From Myxococcus virescens (lineage in GTDB: Bacteria > Myxococcota > Myxococcia > Myxococcales > Myxococcaceae), in contig NZ_FNAJ01000003.1 of assembly GCF_900101905.1 (NCBI RefSeq), positions 558,001 to 622,000 on the forward strand: a stretch of DNA of 64,000 bases, given 5' to 3'. The translations under genes and the position numbers were made by a program. Every line of letters begins with the position of its first letter. Positions within the stretch are counted from its first letter, which is position 1. This document shows, one piece after another, positions 52,239-60,913 of the stretch. Below the pieces are notes generated by a model. That model was not told where the DNA came from, searched no databases, and saw nothing but the letters and a program-made list of their open reading frames with translations.

Positions 52239-53530
52239 TCCGAATCCCTCCACCCCATGGCCGGGGCCTCCGGCGCGTCACGTCCCAGCGGCCCGGGCTC
52301 CTTCAGCACCCAGCGCCGCGCCAGCTCCTCGCCCACGCGCCGCAGCAACCGGTCCGCGCGTTCGTAGTCCGGATGCTCCGGCAGACGGCTCTCCCGGTGC
52401 GCGGCCTCCAGGTCCGGCGCAAGGGCCTCCGCGTCCCGCAGCACGTCCTCCAGCGGCACGCGGCCCGCCTTGATGTCCAGCAGCCGCGCCTTCAGCGCGC
52501 CAGTGGCCTCGAAGACGGGCGTGCCCTCGCGCAACCACCCTGTCGCCGTGGCCACCAGCCGCAGCAGGTTGTAGGCGTTCTTCGGGCGCAGCTCGCGCGC
52601 GGAAGGAGGACGCTGACCGCCGCTTCGCGCATAAGTGGTGAGCGCCTTGAAGTCGTTGGCCGCCAACAGCCCCTGGTCCCAGAGCGAGCGGTAGAGCTGC
52701 TTCACGTACGTCTTCGCCGCCAGCAGCGCGTCCTGCGCCGACGGCGCCTCGCGGGGCGACACGGCCGACAGCCGGCGCGCCACCTCGTCCAGATCCGGCG
52801 CGGGCTCCTCGCACAGCCATTCGAGCAGCAGGTCCCGATGCTCCGCCAGTCGCTGGCTGCGCGTGAGCTTGTCGAGCTGGCTCATGGCGTAACGCCCGAA
52901 GCTGCCGAACAGGGCCTTGGACACGAAGGCGTCACGCTCCGCCAGGAGCCACTCGCCCACCGGATCCAACGCCTTCACGCCCGGCACGAAGAGCGTCTCC
53001 AGCGTGTTCGGGTCCGCGCGGAGCGCCTGCTCCACCGCCTTGTGGACCTCCCAGTACGTGGTGCTGCCATCCGCGCTCACCAAATCCCTGGGCGGGTCGA
53101 CCAGTCCGAACCGCCAGGGGAGCGGCAAGGCGAACACGCCCCGCACATCCACGTCCGAGCGCTCGTCGGCGAGCCCCCATGCATGGCTGCCCACGCGCGT
53201 CTCCAGCACCACACACGGCGTCAGCGCGCTCCAGGCCGCCTCGCGGCGCTGGGCGAACTGCACCTGTCCCGGGCGCCGGGGCACCAGCTCGTCCCGCGCG
53301 AACCACACCTCCCCCACGCCGACAATCTGCACGTCGAAGCCGCCGTCATGCGCGCGGACCACACGGCCCACCACGCCCTGCGGAATGCGGCGGCCTCCCG
53401 AGGCCAGGCGCTCCACGCGCGTCGTCACCTCGGTGCCGTGGGGCAGCGGCACCGACAACCGGTCCACCTGCTCCATGCCCCGGATGCGCGCGCCGCCTGG
53501 GGAGGGAGCCTCCGTCGAGGAATCACTCAT
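52235..53530 (-). CDS. RlaP-family nucleotidyltransferase with N-terminal SH3-like domain
   Basis: This 431-residue protein has an extra N-terminal beta-rich segment (about 25-90: RVERLASGGRRIPQGVVGRV, then VVRAHDGGFDVQIVGVGEVWF), resembling an SH3/KOW-like barrel, followed by an RlaP-type Pol-beta nucleotidyltransferase: LETRVGSHAWGLADERSDVDVRGV with Asp126 and Asp128. It then contains a helical region (LDKLTRSQRLAEHRDLLLEWL, ALLAAKTYVKQLYRSLWDQG, RPKNAYNLLRLVATATGWL). The ATG at 53530 was used. The next gene overlaps its stop by ATGA. Having two non-identical members of the family side by side is unusual and suggests that they work as a pair, perhaps on the two ends of a cleaved RNA. Confidence 0.85.
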   Translation of the reverse strand: MSDSSTEAPSPGGARIRGMEQVDRLSVPLPHGTEVTTRVERLASGGRRIPQGVVGRVVRAHDGGFDVQIVGVGEVWFARDELVPRRPGQVQFAQRREAAWSALTPCVVLETRVGSHAWGLADERSDVDVRGVFALPLPWRFGLVDPPRDLVSADGSTTYWEVHKAVEQALRADPNTLETLFVPGVKALDPVGEWLLAERDAFVSKALFGSFGRYAMSQLDKLTRSQRLAEHRDLLLEWLCEEPAPDLDEVARRLSAVSPREAPSAQDALLAAKTYVKQLYRSLWDQGLLAANDFKALTTYARSGGQRPPSARELRPKNAYNLLRLVATATGWLREGTPVFEATGALKARLLDIKAGRVPLEDVLRDAEALAPDLEAAHRESRLPEHPDYERADRLLRRVGEELARRWVLKEPGPLGRDAPEAPAMGWRDSE

Positions 53531-53595
53531 GGGGTCGTCACCTCTCGAATCAGTGCGAAAGCCGCCCAGGGACGGCGGGACGAGCGCCCCCCTGA

Positions 53596-53611
53596 CCCGC
53601 CCCGAGGCGGG
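53596..53611 (-). terminator. Hairpin after the glutathione-reductase-type gene
   Basis: CCCGCC and GGCGGG flank CCGA, a 6-bp stem directly beyond the stop of the reductase gene. Short but well placed. Confidence 0.4.
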
Positions 53612-53613
53612 CC

Positions 53614-55032
53614 TCAGCGCCGGGTAGACACCGCCGCATCATGGCCCAGCTCCGCCGCCAGCCGCTCGTCGGGGTCCGGCCGCTTGTCGCGCAGGGTGAC
53701 GAACTCCTCGGCCGCGGTGGGGTGGATGCCCACGGTGGCATCGAGCTGCTTCTTGGTGACGCCACACTTCACCGCCACCGCCAGACCCTGGATGATTTCC
53801 GGCGCGTCCGCCCCCACCATGTGACAGCCGAGCACGCGGTTGGACTCGCGCTCCACGACCACCTTCATCATGGTGCGCTCGTTGCGCCCGCTCAGGGTGT
53901 GCTTCATGGGGCGGAAGCTGGTGACGTAGATGTCCAGCTTCCCATGGCGCTCCCGCGCCTCCTGCTCCGTCATCCCCACGGAGGCCACGGGCGGCTGGCT
54001 GAAGACAGCCGACGGTACGTTGGTGTGGTCCATCTGCGTCGGGTTGTCGTTGAAGAGCGTCTCCGCCAGGGCACGCCCTTCCGAGATGGCCACCGGCGTG
54101 AGGTTGATGCGGTCGGTGATGTCGCCCACCGCATAGATGCTCTCCACCGAGGTGCGGGACCACGCGTCCACCACCACCGCGCCGCGCGCGTCCAGCACCA
54201 CACCCACTTCCTCCAGCCCCAGTCCCCCCGAGTTGGGAACGCGCCCGGTGGCGAACAGCACCGCGTCCGCCTCCACCGTCTCGCCCCCCCTCGTCAGCAG
54301 GCTCACCCCACCCTCGGCGCGCTTTTCGATGTCCCGGATGAAGGTGTCCGTCATCAGCTCGATGCCCTTCTTGCGCATCTCCTCCGTGAGGAAGGAGCGG
54401 ACGTCGTCATCGAACCCGCCCAGCACGCTGGCGCCGCGAATCAACATCGTCACCTTGGAGCCCAGCCCGTGGAAGACGCCCGCCAGCTCCACGCCGATGT
54501 ACCCGGCCCCGACGACGACCAGCCGCCGAGGCAGCTCGGGGAAGGACAGCGCCTCATCGGAGGTGATGGCGTGCTCGATGCCGGTGATGTCGGGCGGAAG
54601 GTAGGGCCGCGAGCCGGTGGCAATCAGGATGCGCTCGGCCGTGTACAGCTTTCCGGCCACCTCCACCGTGTGCGGGTCCACCACGCGCCCGCGCCCTTCC
54701 ATCAGCGTCACGCCCGAGTCGCGCAACAGGCGCGCATACACGCCACGCAGCCGGTCCAACTCCTTGTCCTTGGCGGCCAGCAGCTTGCTCCAGGTGAACC
54801 GCGGCTCCTGGACCGTCCAGCCGTAGCCCTCCGCGTCCTGGAACTCCTCCCGGAAGTGCGCGCCGTACACCAGGAGCTTCTTGGGCACGCAGCCGCGGTG
54901 GACACACGTGCCGCCCACGTCGCGGTCCTCACACACCGCCACCCGGGCCCCGTGTGCCCCGGCCCTGCGGCTGGCCGCCACACCGCCAGAGCCGCCGCCA
55001 ATGGTGAACAGGTCGAAGTCGTATCGGGCCAT
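53614..55032 (-). CDS. gor: Glutathione-disulfide reductase-type flavoprotein
   Basis: This 472-residue FAD enzyme reduces a disulfide with NADPH, most likely glutathione disulfide. It has the N-terminal FAD motif LFTIGGGSGGVAASRRA, the redox disulfide GGTCVHRGCVPKKLLVY, the NADPH motif VVVGAGYIGVELAGVF, and the C-terminal GIHPTAAEEFVTLRDKR with the catalytic His-Glu pair. It has a basic pocket consistent with NADPH (VTMLIRGASVLGGFDDDVR). The ATG 55032 was chosen; the upstream extension is unconserved. Whether this organism uses glutathione or another thiol cannot be seen here; a mycothione- or trypanothione-type role is less likely from the motifs. Confidence 0.88.
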   Translation of the reverse strand: MARYDFDLFTIGGGSGGVAASRRAGAHGARVAVCEDRDVGGTCVHRGCVPKKLLVYGAHFREEFQDAEGYGWTVQEPRFTWSKLLAAKDKELDRLRGVYARLLRDSGVTLMEGRGRVVDPHTVEVAGKLYTAERILIATGSRPYLPPDITGIEHAITSDEALSFPELPRRLVVVGAGYIGVELAGVFHGLGSKVTMLIRGASVLGGFDDDVRSFLTEEMRKKGIELMTDTFIRDIEKRAEGGVSLLTRGGETVEADAVLFATGRVPNSGGLGLEEVGVVLDARGAVVVDAWSRTSVESIYAVGDITDRINLTPVAISEGRALAETLFNDNPTQMDHTNVPSAVFSQPPVASVGMTEQEARERHGKLDIYVTSFRPMKHTLSGRNERTMMKVVVERESNRVLGCHMVGADAPEIIQGLAVAVKCGVTKKQLDATVGIHPTAAEEFVTLRDKRPDPDERLAAELGHDAAVSTRR

Positions 55033-55155
55033 GCGCTTTGAATCTCCTCGGTGGCATTCGCGAATGAGCCAGAAGAGATAGCGCTCGGATGGGGCGTCGC
55101 GCACCGTCGACGTGCGCCTTCGCCGCGGAATCCGGGCCGCCCCGCTCTCCGCGTG

Positions 55156-57990
55156 TCAGGCGCCGGACAGGGCCAGGACGCTGTCCCGCAGGCGGCCCAG
55201 CAATAGGCGCGTCACTTCCAGCTCCGTCCGGCATCGCTCGAGCCGCTCGGGCATGTCCTCCAGCAGCCCGGAGTCCGCCTGCAATTCGATGTCGCGGGCC
55301 TGCGACTCCAGCGCGCTGGCACCGAACCAGGCCGCGTTCGACTTGAGCGTATGCGCCGCCCGGCCCAGGTCATCCGCGTGCCCACGCACCAGGGCCGAGT
55401 ACGCGTCCTCCAGGAGCGCCGGCATGCTGTGCAGCGCGGTGTCGATGAGCTCGGGGAGAATCTGCGCCGCCTGCGCCCCCAGCTCCGCCCACAGCCGGGC
55501 GAGCGCGGCAGACTCCAGGCCCGGGATGCGCGCCGCGTCCGGCAGGCCTTCCATGACCGTTCGCAGTGGTGTCAGCGCGACCGCGCCGCTCGCGACCCGC
55601 CGCTCCGGTGCTACCTCTGAACGCCGGGGCTGGCAGCGCAGCAGCGCCGCCGTCAGCGCCTCCACGCGGATGGGCTTGCCCAGGAAGTCATCCATGCCCG
55701 CCGCGAAGCACTGCTCCCGGTCGGAGTCCATGGCGTTGGCCGTCATCGCGATGACCCAGGGCTGCGCCTTGGGCGGCAGTTCCTGGCGGATGCGGCGCGT
55801 GGCTTCCAGGCCATCCATCTCCGGCATCTGCAGGTCCATGAGGACCGCGTCGTAGCGCTTCTGGGACAACGCCTGTAGAGCCTGGCGGCCGTTCAGCGCC
55901 ACGTCAGCGCGGTAGCCGAGCCGCTCCAGCACGAGCAGCGCCAGCTTCTGATTGGTGGCGTTGTCCTCCACCAGGAGGATGTCCAGCGGCACCGTGTCCC
56001 CCGGCCGCTCTCCCGGAAAGGGCCCCGCTTGCGAGGGCCGCGTCTGCCGGGGCTCCGGGAGCTGGGGAAGGTGCTGCGAGAAGCACGACACCAGCGCGTC
56101 GTAGAGCTGCGAGTCCTTCAGCGGACGCGACAAAACGGCCGCGAACAGGCCCTCGGGGGGATTGCCCCGCCGGCCCGGCGTCGACACCAGCACCAGGGGA
56201 AGGGCCCGCGTCTCCTCGCGCTGCCGGATGCGCTCGGCCAGCGCGGTGCCATCCAGCCCCGGCATGTGGTGGTCGATGAGCACCGCGTCGAATGAAGCCC
56301 CCGCCTCGAGTTGGGCGAGCGCCTCCATCCCCGACGCGGACTCCACGGGCACCAGGCCCCACGCCTGGAGCTGCCGGCCCAGCAACCTTCGAAACAGGGC
56401 GTTGTCATCCACGACGAGCACGCGCCGGCCCTGCAACAGCCCCTGCTCCTGGCGCGGCTGCACCGCGTAGGCCTGTGGCGCGGCCTGGGCGCGCAGGGTG
56501 AAGCGGAAGGTGGTGCCTTGTCCGGGCACGCCCTCACTCTCCACCCAGATGGTGCCGCCCATGGCCTCCACCAGCCGCTTGGAGATGGCCAACCCCAGCC
56601 CCGTGCCGCCAAAGCGCCGCGACACGGAGGCATCCAACTGGTTGAACGGCTGGAACAGCCCGGTGCGCCGGTCGTCGGGAATCCCCGGGCCGGTGTCCTG
56701 CACGCTGAAGGTCAGCTCCCAGTCCGCCGCGCCCTCCGCGCCGCCCAGGGCCAATCCCTCCACGCTCACCACCGCGCCGCCGTGCTCGGTAAACTTGAGC
56801 GCGTTGCCCACCAGGTTGAGCAGCACCTGGCGGAGGCGCGACGCATCGCCCACCAGCATCTGCGGCAGCTGCGGCGCGAGGTCACACCCCAGGTCCAGCC
56901 CCTTCTCGCTGGCGCGCACGGCCATCAGGTCCAGGACGGACTCCACGCACAGGCGCAGGTCGAAGGGCCGCAGCTCCGCCTCGAAGCGACCGGCCTCGAT
57001 CTTGGAGAAGTCCAGCACGTCGTTGAGCAACGTCAGCAGCGCCTCGCTGCTCTGCCGGATGGTGGCGACGAAGTCGCGCTGCTCTTCCGTCAGCGCCCGG
57101 TCCAGGAGCAGGCCCGTCATGCCGATGATGGCGTTCATCGGCGTGCGGATTTCGTGGCTCATGGTGGCCAGGAACAGGCTCTTGGCCTGATTGGCCGCCT
57201 CCGCCGCCTTGCGTGCCCGTTCGAGGTCGGTGATGTCGTGGTAGATGGCGATGAAGCCGAGCTGCCGCCCGCCCACCGACACCGGCAGCGCCCGCAGCTC
57301 CACATCCACCACGCTGCCATCCTTGCGAACCCGCCGGGTGACGGAGCGCAGCCGCCCGCGCTGCACGACCTCGCGCGACGCCTGCTCCGCTTCCGGGAGG
57401 ACGGTGGGCTCGGTGGCGACCAGTTCGAAGATGTGCTTGCCGAGCGCTTCCGCCGGCGAATACCCGAACAGGCGCGTGGCCTCGGGGTTCCACGACAGCA
57501 CGCGGAACTGGCGGGTGATGGTGATGATGGCCACCGGGCTGTTGATGACCACCGCCTCGAAGAACTCCTTCTGCTGCCGGAGCGAGGCCTCCACCTCCAG
57601 GCGGGCCGTCATGTCATGGAGCTGCAAGACCCAGCCCCCGTCCCCTTCTCCGGACAGGGGCAGCGTCACCACCCGCAGGTAGTGCGCGGGGCCAGAGCCG
57701 CCTGGGCGATGCCCGGCCAGCTCCGTCTCGCGCAGGGCGGCATCGGCGGGAGCGCGGGGCTCGGGAGGACGCCAGCCGGGCAGGAGCAGCCCCACCGGCT
57801 GCCCCACGAGTCTGGCACGCGGCCCGAAGATGCGTTCCGCGGCGCGGTTGACCTCCACGATGCGCTGCCCAGCATCCAGCACGAGCACCCCATCCCGCGA
57901 GTGCTCGAAAATCGCTGCATGTGCGCTTGACGCCAGGTCAGCCACCCTTCCCCCTGCCGCGAGAATGAAGGCCCGCTCGGACCGCATCAT
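55156..57990 (-). CDS. Hybrid sensor histidine kinase with two receivers and an HPt domain
   Basis: This 944-residue protein is a complete phosphorelay in one chain. Two PAS domains (IFEHSRDGVLVLDAGQRIVEV and VVINSPVAIITITRQF) are followed by HisKA with the phospho-acceptor His279 (MSHEIRTPMNAIIG), a HATPase domain (LNLVGNALKFTEHGGAV, DTGPGIPDDRR, GTGLGLAISKRLVEAMGG), a first receiver (VLVVDDNALFRRLLG, FDAVLIDHHMPGLDG), a second receiver (ILLVEDNATNQKLALLVLE, YDAVLMDLQMPEMDG) and a C-terminal HPt with His880 (AAHTLKSNAAWFGA). No membrane segment is evident, so it senses cytoplasmic signals through the PAS domains. No response regulator gene is next to it. The ATG pair at 57987/57990 is the start. 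Confidence 0.93.
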   Translation of the reverse strand: MMRSERAFILAAGGRVADLASSAHAAIFEHSRDGVLVLDAGQRIVEVNRAAERIFGPRARLVGQPVGLLLPGWRPPEPRAPADAALRETELAGHRPGGSGPAHYLRVVTLPLSGEGDGGWVLQLHDMTARLEVEASLRQQKEFFEAVVINSPVAIITITRQFRVLSWNPEATRLFGYSPAEALGKHIFELVATEPTVLPEAEQASREVVQRGRLRSVTRRVRKDGSVVDVELRALPVSVGGRQLGFIAIYHDITDLERARKAAEAANQAKSLFLATMSHEIRTPMNAIIGMTGLLLDRALTEEQRDFVATIRQSSEALLTLLNDVLDFSKIEAGRFEAELRPFDLRLCVESVLDLMAVRASEKGLDLGCDLAPQLPQMLVGDASRLRQVLLNLVGNALKFTEHGGAVVSVEGLALGGAEGAADWELTFSVQDTGPGIPDDRRTGLFQPFNQLDASVSRRFGGTGLGLAISKRLVEAMGGTIWVESEGVPGQGTTFRFTLRAQAAPQAYAVQPRQEQGLLQGRRVLVVDDNALFRRLLGRQLQAWGLVPVESASGMEALAQLEAGASFDAVLIDHHMPGLDGTALAERIRQREETRALPLVLVSTPGRRGNPPEGLFAAVLSRPLKDSQLYDALVSCFSQHLPQLPEPRQTRPSQAGPFPGERPGDTVPLDILLVEDNATNQKLALLVLERLGYRADVALNGRQALQALSQKRYDAVLMDLQMPEMDGLEATRRIRQELPPKAQPWVIAMTANAMDSDREQCFAAGMDDFLGKPIRVEALTAALLRCQPRRSEVAPERRVASGAVALTPLRTVMEGLPDAARIPGLESAALARLWAELGAQAAQILPELIDTALHSMPALLEDAYSALVRGHADDLGRAAHTLKSNAAWFGASALESQARDIELQADSGLLEDMPERLERCRTELEVTRLLLGRLRDSVLALSGA

Positions 57991-58032
57991 GCCAGACGCG
58001 CGCGCGGACCAGGTCGGTGTTGCAACGAGCCG

Positions 58033-58644
58033 TCAGCGGCTGTTCCACCAGGCCTTGAACTCGTTCCAGGAAATCTTCCCGGTGCGGTCCGTGTCGACGA
58101 TGTCGACGGCGATTTCCAGCTCCTCGTCGGAGATGTTCTGCCCCAGCGCCTCCAGCAGGCGCGCGAACTCCGCACGGTCGATGGTGCCGGTCCGGTCGCG
58201 GTCGTACCGCTGGAAGATGTCGAGCACCTCGTCGCCGGAGCTGGTGAACTCGTCCACCGCGGCGTGGACGGGCGCCAGGGGCTGGAGCCCCGCGGACGTC
58301 GTCTCCACCTGCTCGACGAAGGGCGCCCCTGTCACGGGCCGCTCACGCCGAGACTTGGAGGTCCGCCGCGTCGCCGCCTTGCGCGTGGTGGCCTTCTTCG
58401 CGGGGGTCTTCTTGGCCGCTGCCTTCTTCCCCGTCGTCTTCTTCGCGGGGGCCTTCTTCGCCGCCGCCTTCTTCGCCGTGGTCTTTTTCGCCGTCGTCTT
58501 CTTCGTGGTCGTCGTCTTCTTCGCGGTGGTCTTCTTCGCGCCGCGCGCCTTGCCAGCCGCCTTCTTCGGCGTGGCCTTCTTCGCCGTCGCGGTACGCCGG
58601 GATGACTTCTTCGCAACAGCCGTCTTGCGTGACTTCGTCGCCAT
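58033..58644 (-). CDS. Histone-H1-like basic tail fused to an EF-hand pair
   Basis: This 203-residue protein joins two unlike parts. Residues 1-100 are almost only Lys, Ala, Thr and Arg in repeats such as AKKTT, AKKAA and APAKKTTGKK, as in histone H1 C-termini or bacterial H1-like proteins, which bind DNA. Residues 140-203 form a helix-loop-helix pair with two canonical calcium loops, DRDRTGTIDRAE (148-159) and DTDRTGKISWNE (184-195). Segment 101-139 is a linker. The ATG at 58644 is preceded by GGAGG at eight bases. It could be a calcium-controlled nucleoid protein or a calcium-dependent regulator held on DNA. No homologous gene order is visible; it is co-directional with the kinase gene. Confidence 0.85.
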   Translation of the reverse strand: MATKSRKTAVAKKSSRRTATAKKATPKKAAGKARGAKKTTAKKTTTTKKTTAKKTTAKKAAAKKAPAKKTTGKKAAAKKTPAKKATTRKAATRRTSKSRRERPVTGAPFVEQVETTSAGLQPLAPVHAAVDEFTSSGDEVLDIFQRYDRDRTGTIDRAEFARLLEALGQNISDEELEIAVDIVDTDRTGKISWNEFKAWWNSR

Positions 58645-59028
58645 GATGAACCCCTCCCTGGACGGCGCGCATCGTAGCGCTCCCTCGTTCGGGTCCAAGC
58701 ATCGGCACGCGCCCCCACCCACCCATGAGGGGGTGCGGCCTCCGTCCCCTGGCGAACGCGGACCGCGGGGAGGGCCTGGAATCAAGCCCAAAACATGGTC
58801 CAAGATGACCCACCCAGCGCATTCAAAGCCCAGGCTACCCTGGAACCCCGGGAGGCAAACTGCTAGCAGGCCGTCCGCCAGCCTTCTTGACTGCTTGCCG
58901 CACCGTGTTGGTAGCAAGAAGGGCCCGCGAGATGTTCACATGCCGCCGTGCGCCGCGAACAGGGCCGCCCGCACGCTCGCTACTGCGCCGCCAATCCTGC
59001 CCGGCCCCCACTGGAACCCCGCGTCGGA
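58645..59028. other. Intergenic region between the H1-like gene and the RIO kinase gene (384 bases)
   Basis: No gene is evident. The two flanking genes are divergent, so it contains both promoters. TTGACT near 58889 is a candidate minus-35 box for the plus-strand gene, with only a poor minus-10. No repeat structure or further hairpin of note was seen. Confidence 0.35.
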
Positions 59029-60780
59029 ATGAATGACTCGCTAGAGACCCTCCTGGCCGATGGCATCATCGAAGCCATCATCGGCCAGCTGAAGACGGGC
59101 AAGGAGGCCGAGGTATGGCTGGTCCAGCATGCCGGCCAGGTGGTCGCGGCCAAGCTGTACAAGGAGCGCCACGAGCGCAACTTCCGCAACAACGTGGGCT
59201 ACCGGGAAGGCCGCGAGGTGCGCAACTCGCGCACGCGCCGCGCCATGGAGAAGGGCAGCCGCTTCGGCCAGAACGCCGCCGAGGACGCCTGGAAGAGCGC
59301 GGAGTCTGACTCGCTCTACAAGCTGCACGCCCAAGGTGTGCGCGTGCCCACGCCGGTGCTGTTCTACGAGGGCATCCTCCTCATGGAGGTGGTGCTGGAC
59401 CCAGAGGGACACCCCGCCCCGCGCATGGTGGAAGCCCCGCCCACCACCCCCGAGGATGCGCACGCCCTCTACGTGGACCTGCGAGGGCAGGTCATCAACA
59501 TGCTGTGCGCCGACCTCATCCACGGCGACCTGTCCCCGTACAACATCCTCATGAGCTATGCGGGGCCGGTCATCATCGACTTCCCGCAGACGGTGGCGGC
59601 TGCTCGCAACAACCGCGCGGAGTTCTATTTCCGGCGCGACCTGGACAACGTCCGCAACTTCCTCGCGAGCACCGCGCCCTGGCTGCATGGCGCCGCGGGC
59701 GACACGAGCGAAATCTGGAATGCCTACGTGCGCCGGGAGCTCACCCCGGACTTCGTGCCGTCGGGCAATTTCCGGGACGGGCCTCGCCATCACGGTCGCG
59801 GAGGGTCTCGGAACCAGGGGTTCCATCCCCAGGGTGACGAGCGCAGGGGCGGGTTCCGTCCGCCGCCGCCCACGCCGGTCGAGCAAGTCGCCGCCCCCCA
59901 GCGCGACATGACGCCCGAAGAGGCCGCCGAGGCCGAGCTTCGGGAGTTGGAGGCGCTGGTGCTCAGGCAGGGTGGCGGTGAGCGTGGCAAGCCCGCGGTG
60001 GCGGCACCTCCGCCTCGGGGCGGGCGCAACCGGGGTTTTGGAGGAGGCCGGCCCCCGCCGAGGGGCGGAGGCAACGGCGCACGGCCGCCGCAGACTGGGC
60101 AGCGGACGGGCAGCGGTGCGCCTGGGCGCCCAAGCGAGCCGCGTGCGAGTGGTGGCCCCCAGGGCGGCCCGCGCGTGAATGAGCCTCGTGGCTCGAATGG
60201 CGGTCCGCGCACGAACGAGCCTCGTGCGAACGGCAGGTTCCAGAACGGCCCCCGCCAGAATGACGCGCGTGCGAACGGCAGAGGCATGGGCGGCTCCCAG
60301 CCGAATGAGCCGCTCGCGAACAGCGCGCCCTCGAGTGGCCCCCGCCAGAACGAACAACGCAATGGCCGGCCTCCCCGCGCCAACTCGCGCGGTGGCAATC
60401 CAAACGTGCCCGGCAATGAGCAGCGTGCGTTCGACAACGGCCGTCCATCTCGGACCGAGCCTCGCGGCGACGCCTTCGCCTCACCGACGAACCCGAGGGG
60501 TCCTCGCGGTGGAGGGCCTCGCGCCGACCGGAACGAGCGGCGCGGCAATGGCAGGCCGGAGCCCGTCGTCGAGACTCGGTCCATGCCAGGCGCTCCCGCA
60601 CAGAACACCGTCCGGGAATCCCGTCCGGGCAATGGCGGCAACGAGGGTGGCCCTCGACAGCCGCGCCAGTCCCAGGGCCGCGGAGGACCGCGTTCACCGC
60701 GGACTGGCGGGCCCCAGGTCTCCTACGTGGCCCGCCCGGCCTCATCGTCCGACCCAGGCTCGCACGAAGCGGGTTCCTGA
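59029..60780 (+). CDS. RIO-type serine kinase with a long RG/NG-rich tail
   Basis: This 583-residue protein has an N-terminal RIO kinase domain (about 1-260): GKEAEVWLVQHAGQVVAAKLYK (nucleotide loop and lysine), LLMEVVLDPEG, IHGDLSPYNILMSYAG (catalytic Asp and Asn) and VIIDFPQTVAA (metal Asp). RIO proteins help ribosome maturation in archaea and eukaryotes; the bacterial role is unknown. From about residue 270 the sequence is disordered, with Gly, Arg, Pro and Asn: repeated NEPRxNG, GPRQND and RGGG-like patterns. The start ATG 59029 follows directly on a frame that is open upstream from 58948. The tail could bind RNA. No obvious ribosome site. Confidence 0.87.
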   Translation: MNDSLETLLADGIIEAIIGQLKTGKEAEVWLVQHAGQVVAAKLYKERHERNFRNNVGYREGREVRNSRTRRAMEKGSRFGQNAAEDAWKSAESDSLYKLHAQGVRVPTPVLFYEGILLMEVVLDPEGHPAPRMVEAPPTTPEDAHALYVDLRGQVINMLCADLIHGDLSPYNILMSYAGPVIIDFPQTVAAARNNRAEFYFRRDLDNVRNFLASTAPWLHGAAGDTSEIWNAYVRRELTPDFVPSGNFRDGPRHHGRGGSRNQGFHPQGDERRGGFRPPPPTPVEQVAAPQRDMTPEEAAEAELRELEALVLRQGGGERGKPAVAAPPPRGGRNRGFGGGRPPPRGGGNGARPPQTGQRTGSGAPGRPSEPRASGGPQGGPRVNEPRGSNGGPRTNEPRANGRFQNGPRQNDARANGRGMGGSQPNEPLANSAPSSGPRQNEQRNGRPPRANSRGGNPNVPGNEQRAFDNGRPSRTEPRGDAFASPTNPRGPRGGGPRADRNERRGNGRPEPVVETRSMPGAPAQNTVRESRPGNGGNEGGPRQPRQSQGRGGPRSPRTGGPQVSYVARPASSSDPGSHEAGS

Positions 60781-60796
60781 GCCGTCATTCGGGGCT

Positions 60797-60863
60797 CCCG
60801 GAGCGAACTCCGGGGCCCGACTTCGATGACCTCGTGCACGACACCGGCGGGACCATGCCGGTG
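60797..60863. terminator. Two hairpins between convergent genes
   Basis: CCCGGAG (60797-60803) pairs with CTCCGGG (60808-60814) around CGAA, and CACCGGC (60842-60848) pairs with GCCGGTG (60857-60863). Either could end the RIO kinase or the dehydrogenase transcript. Confidence 0.5.
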
Positions 60864-60913
60864 CCCGGACGAAGCGGCGTCACGGCTGCGCACGTCTGGC
60901 GATGGGGACTGCC

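Noticed and set aside
58264-58605. Low-complexity Arg/Leu open frames overlapping the Lys-rich tail gene.
   Set aside because: They come from the repetitive AAG/GCC codon pattern of the H1-like tail read in other frames.
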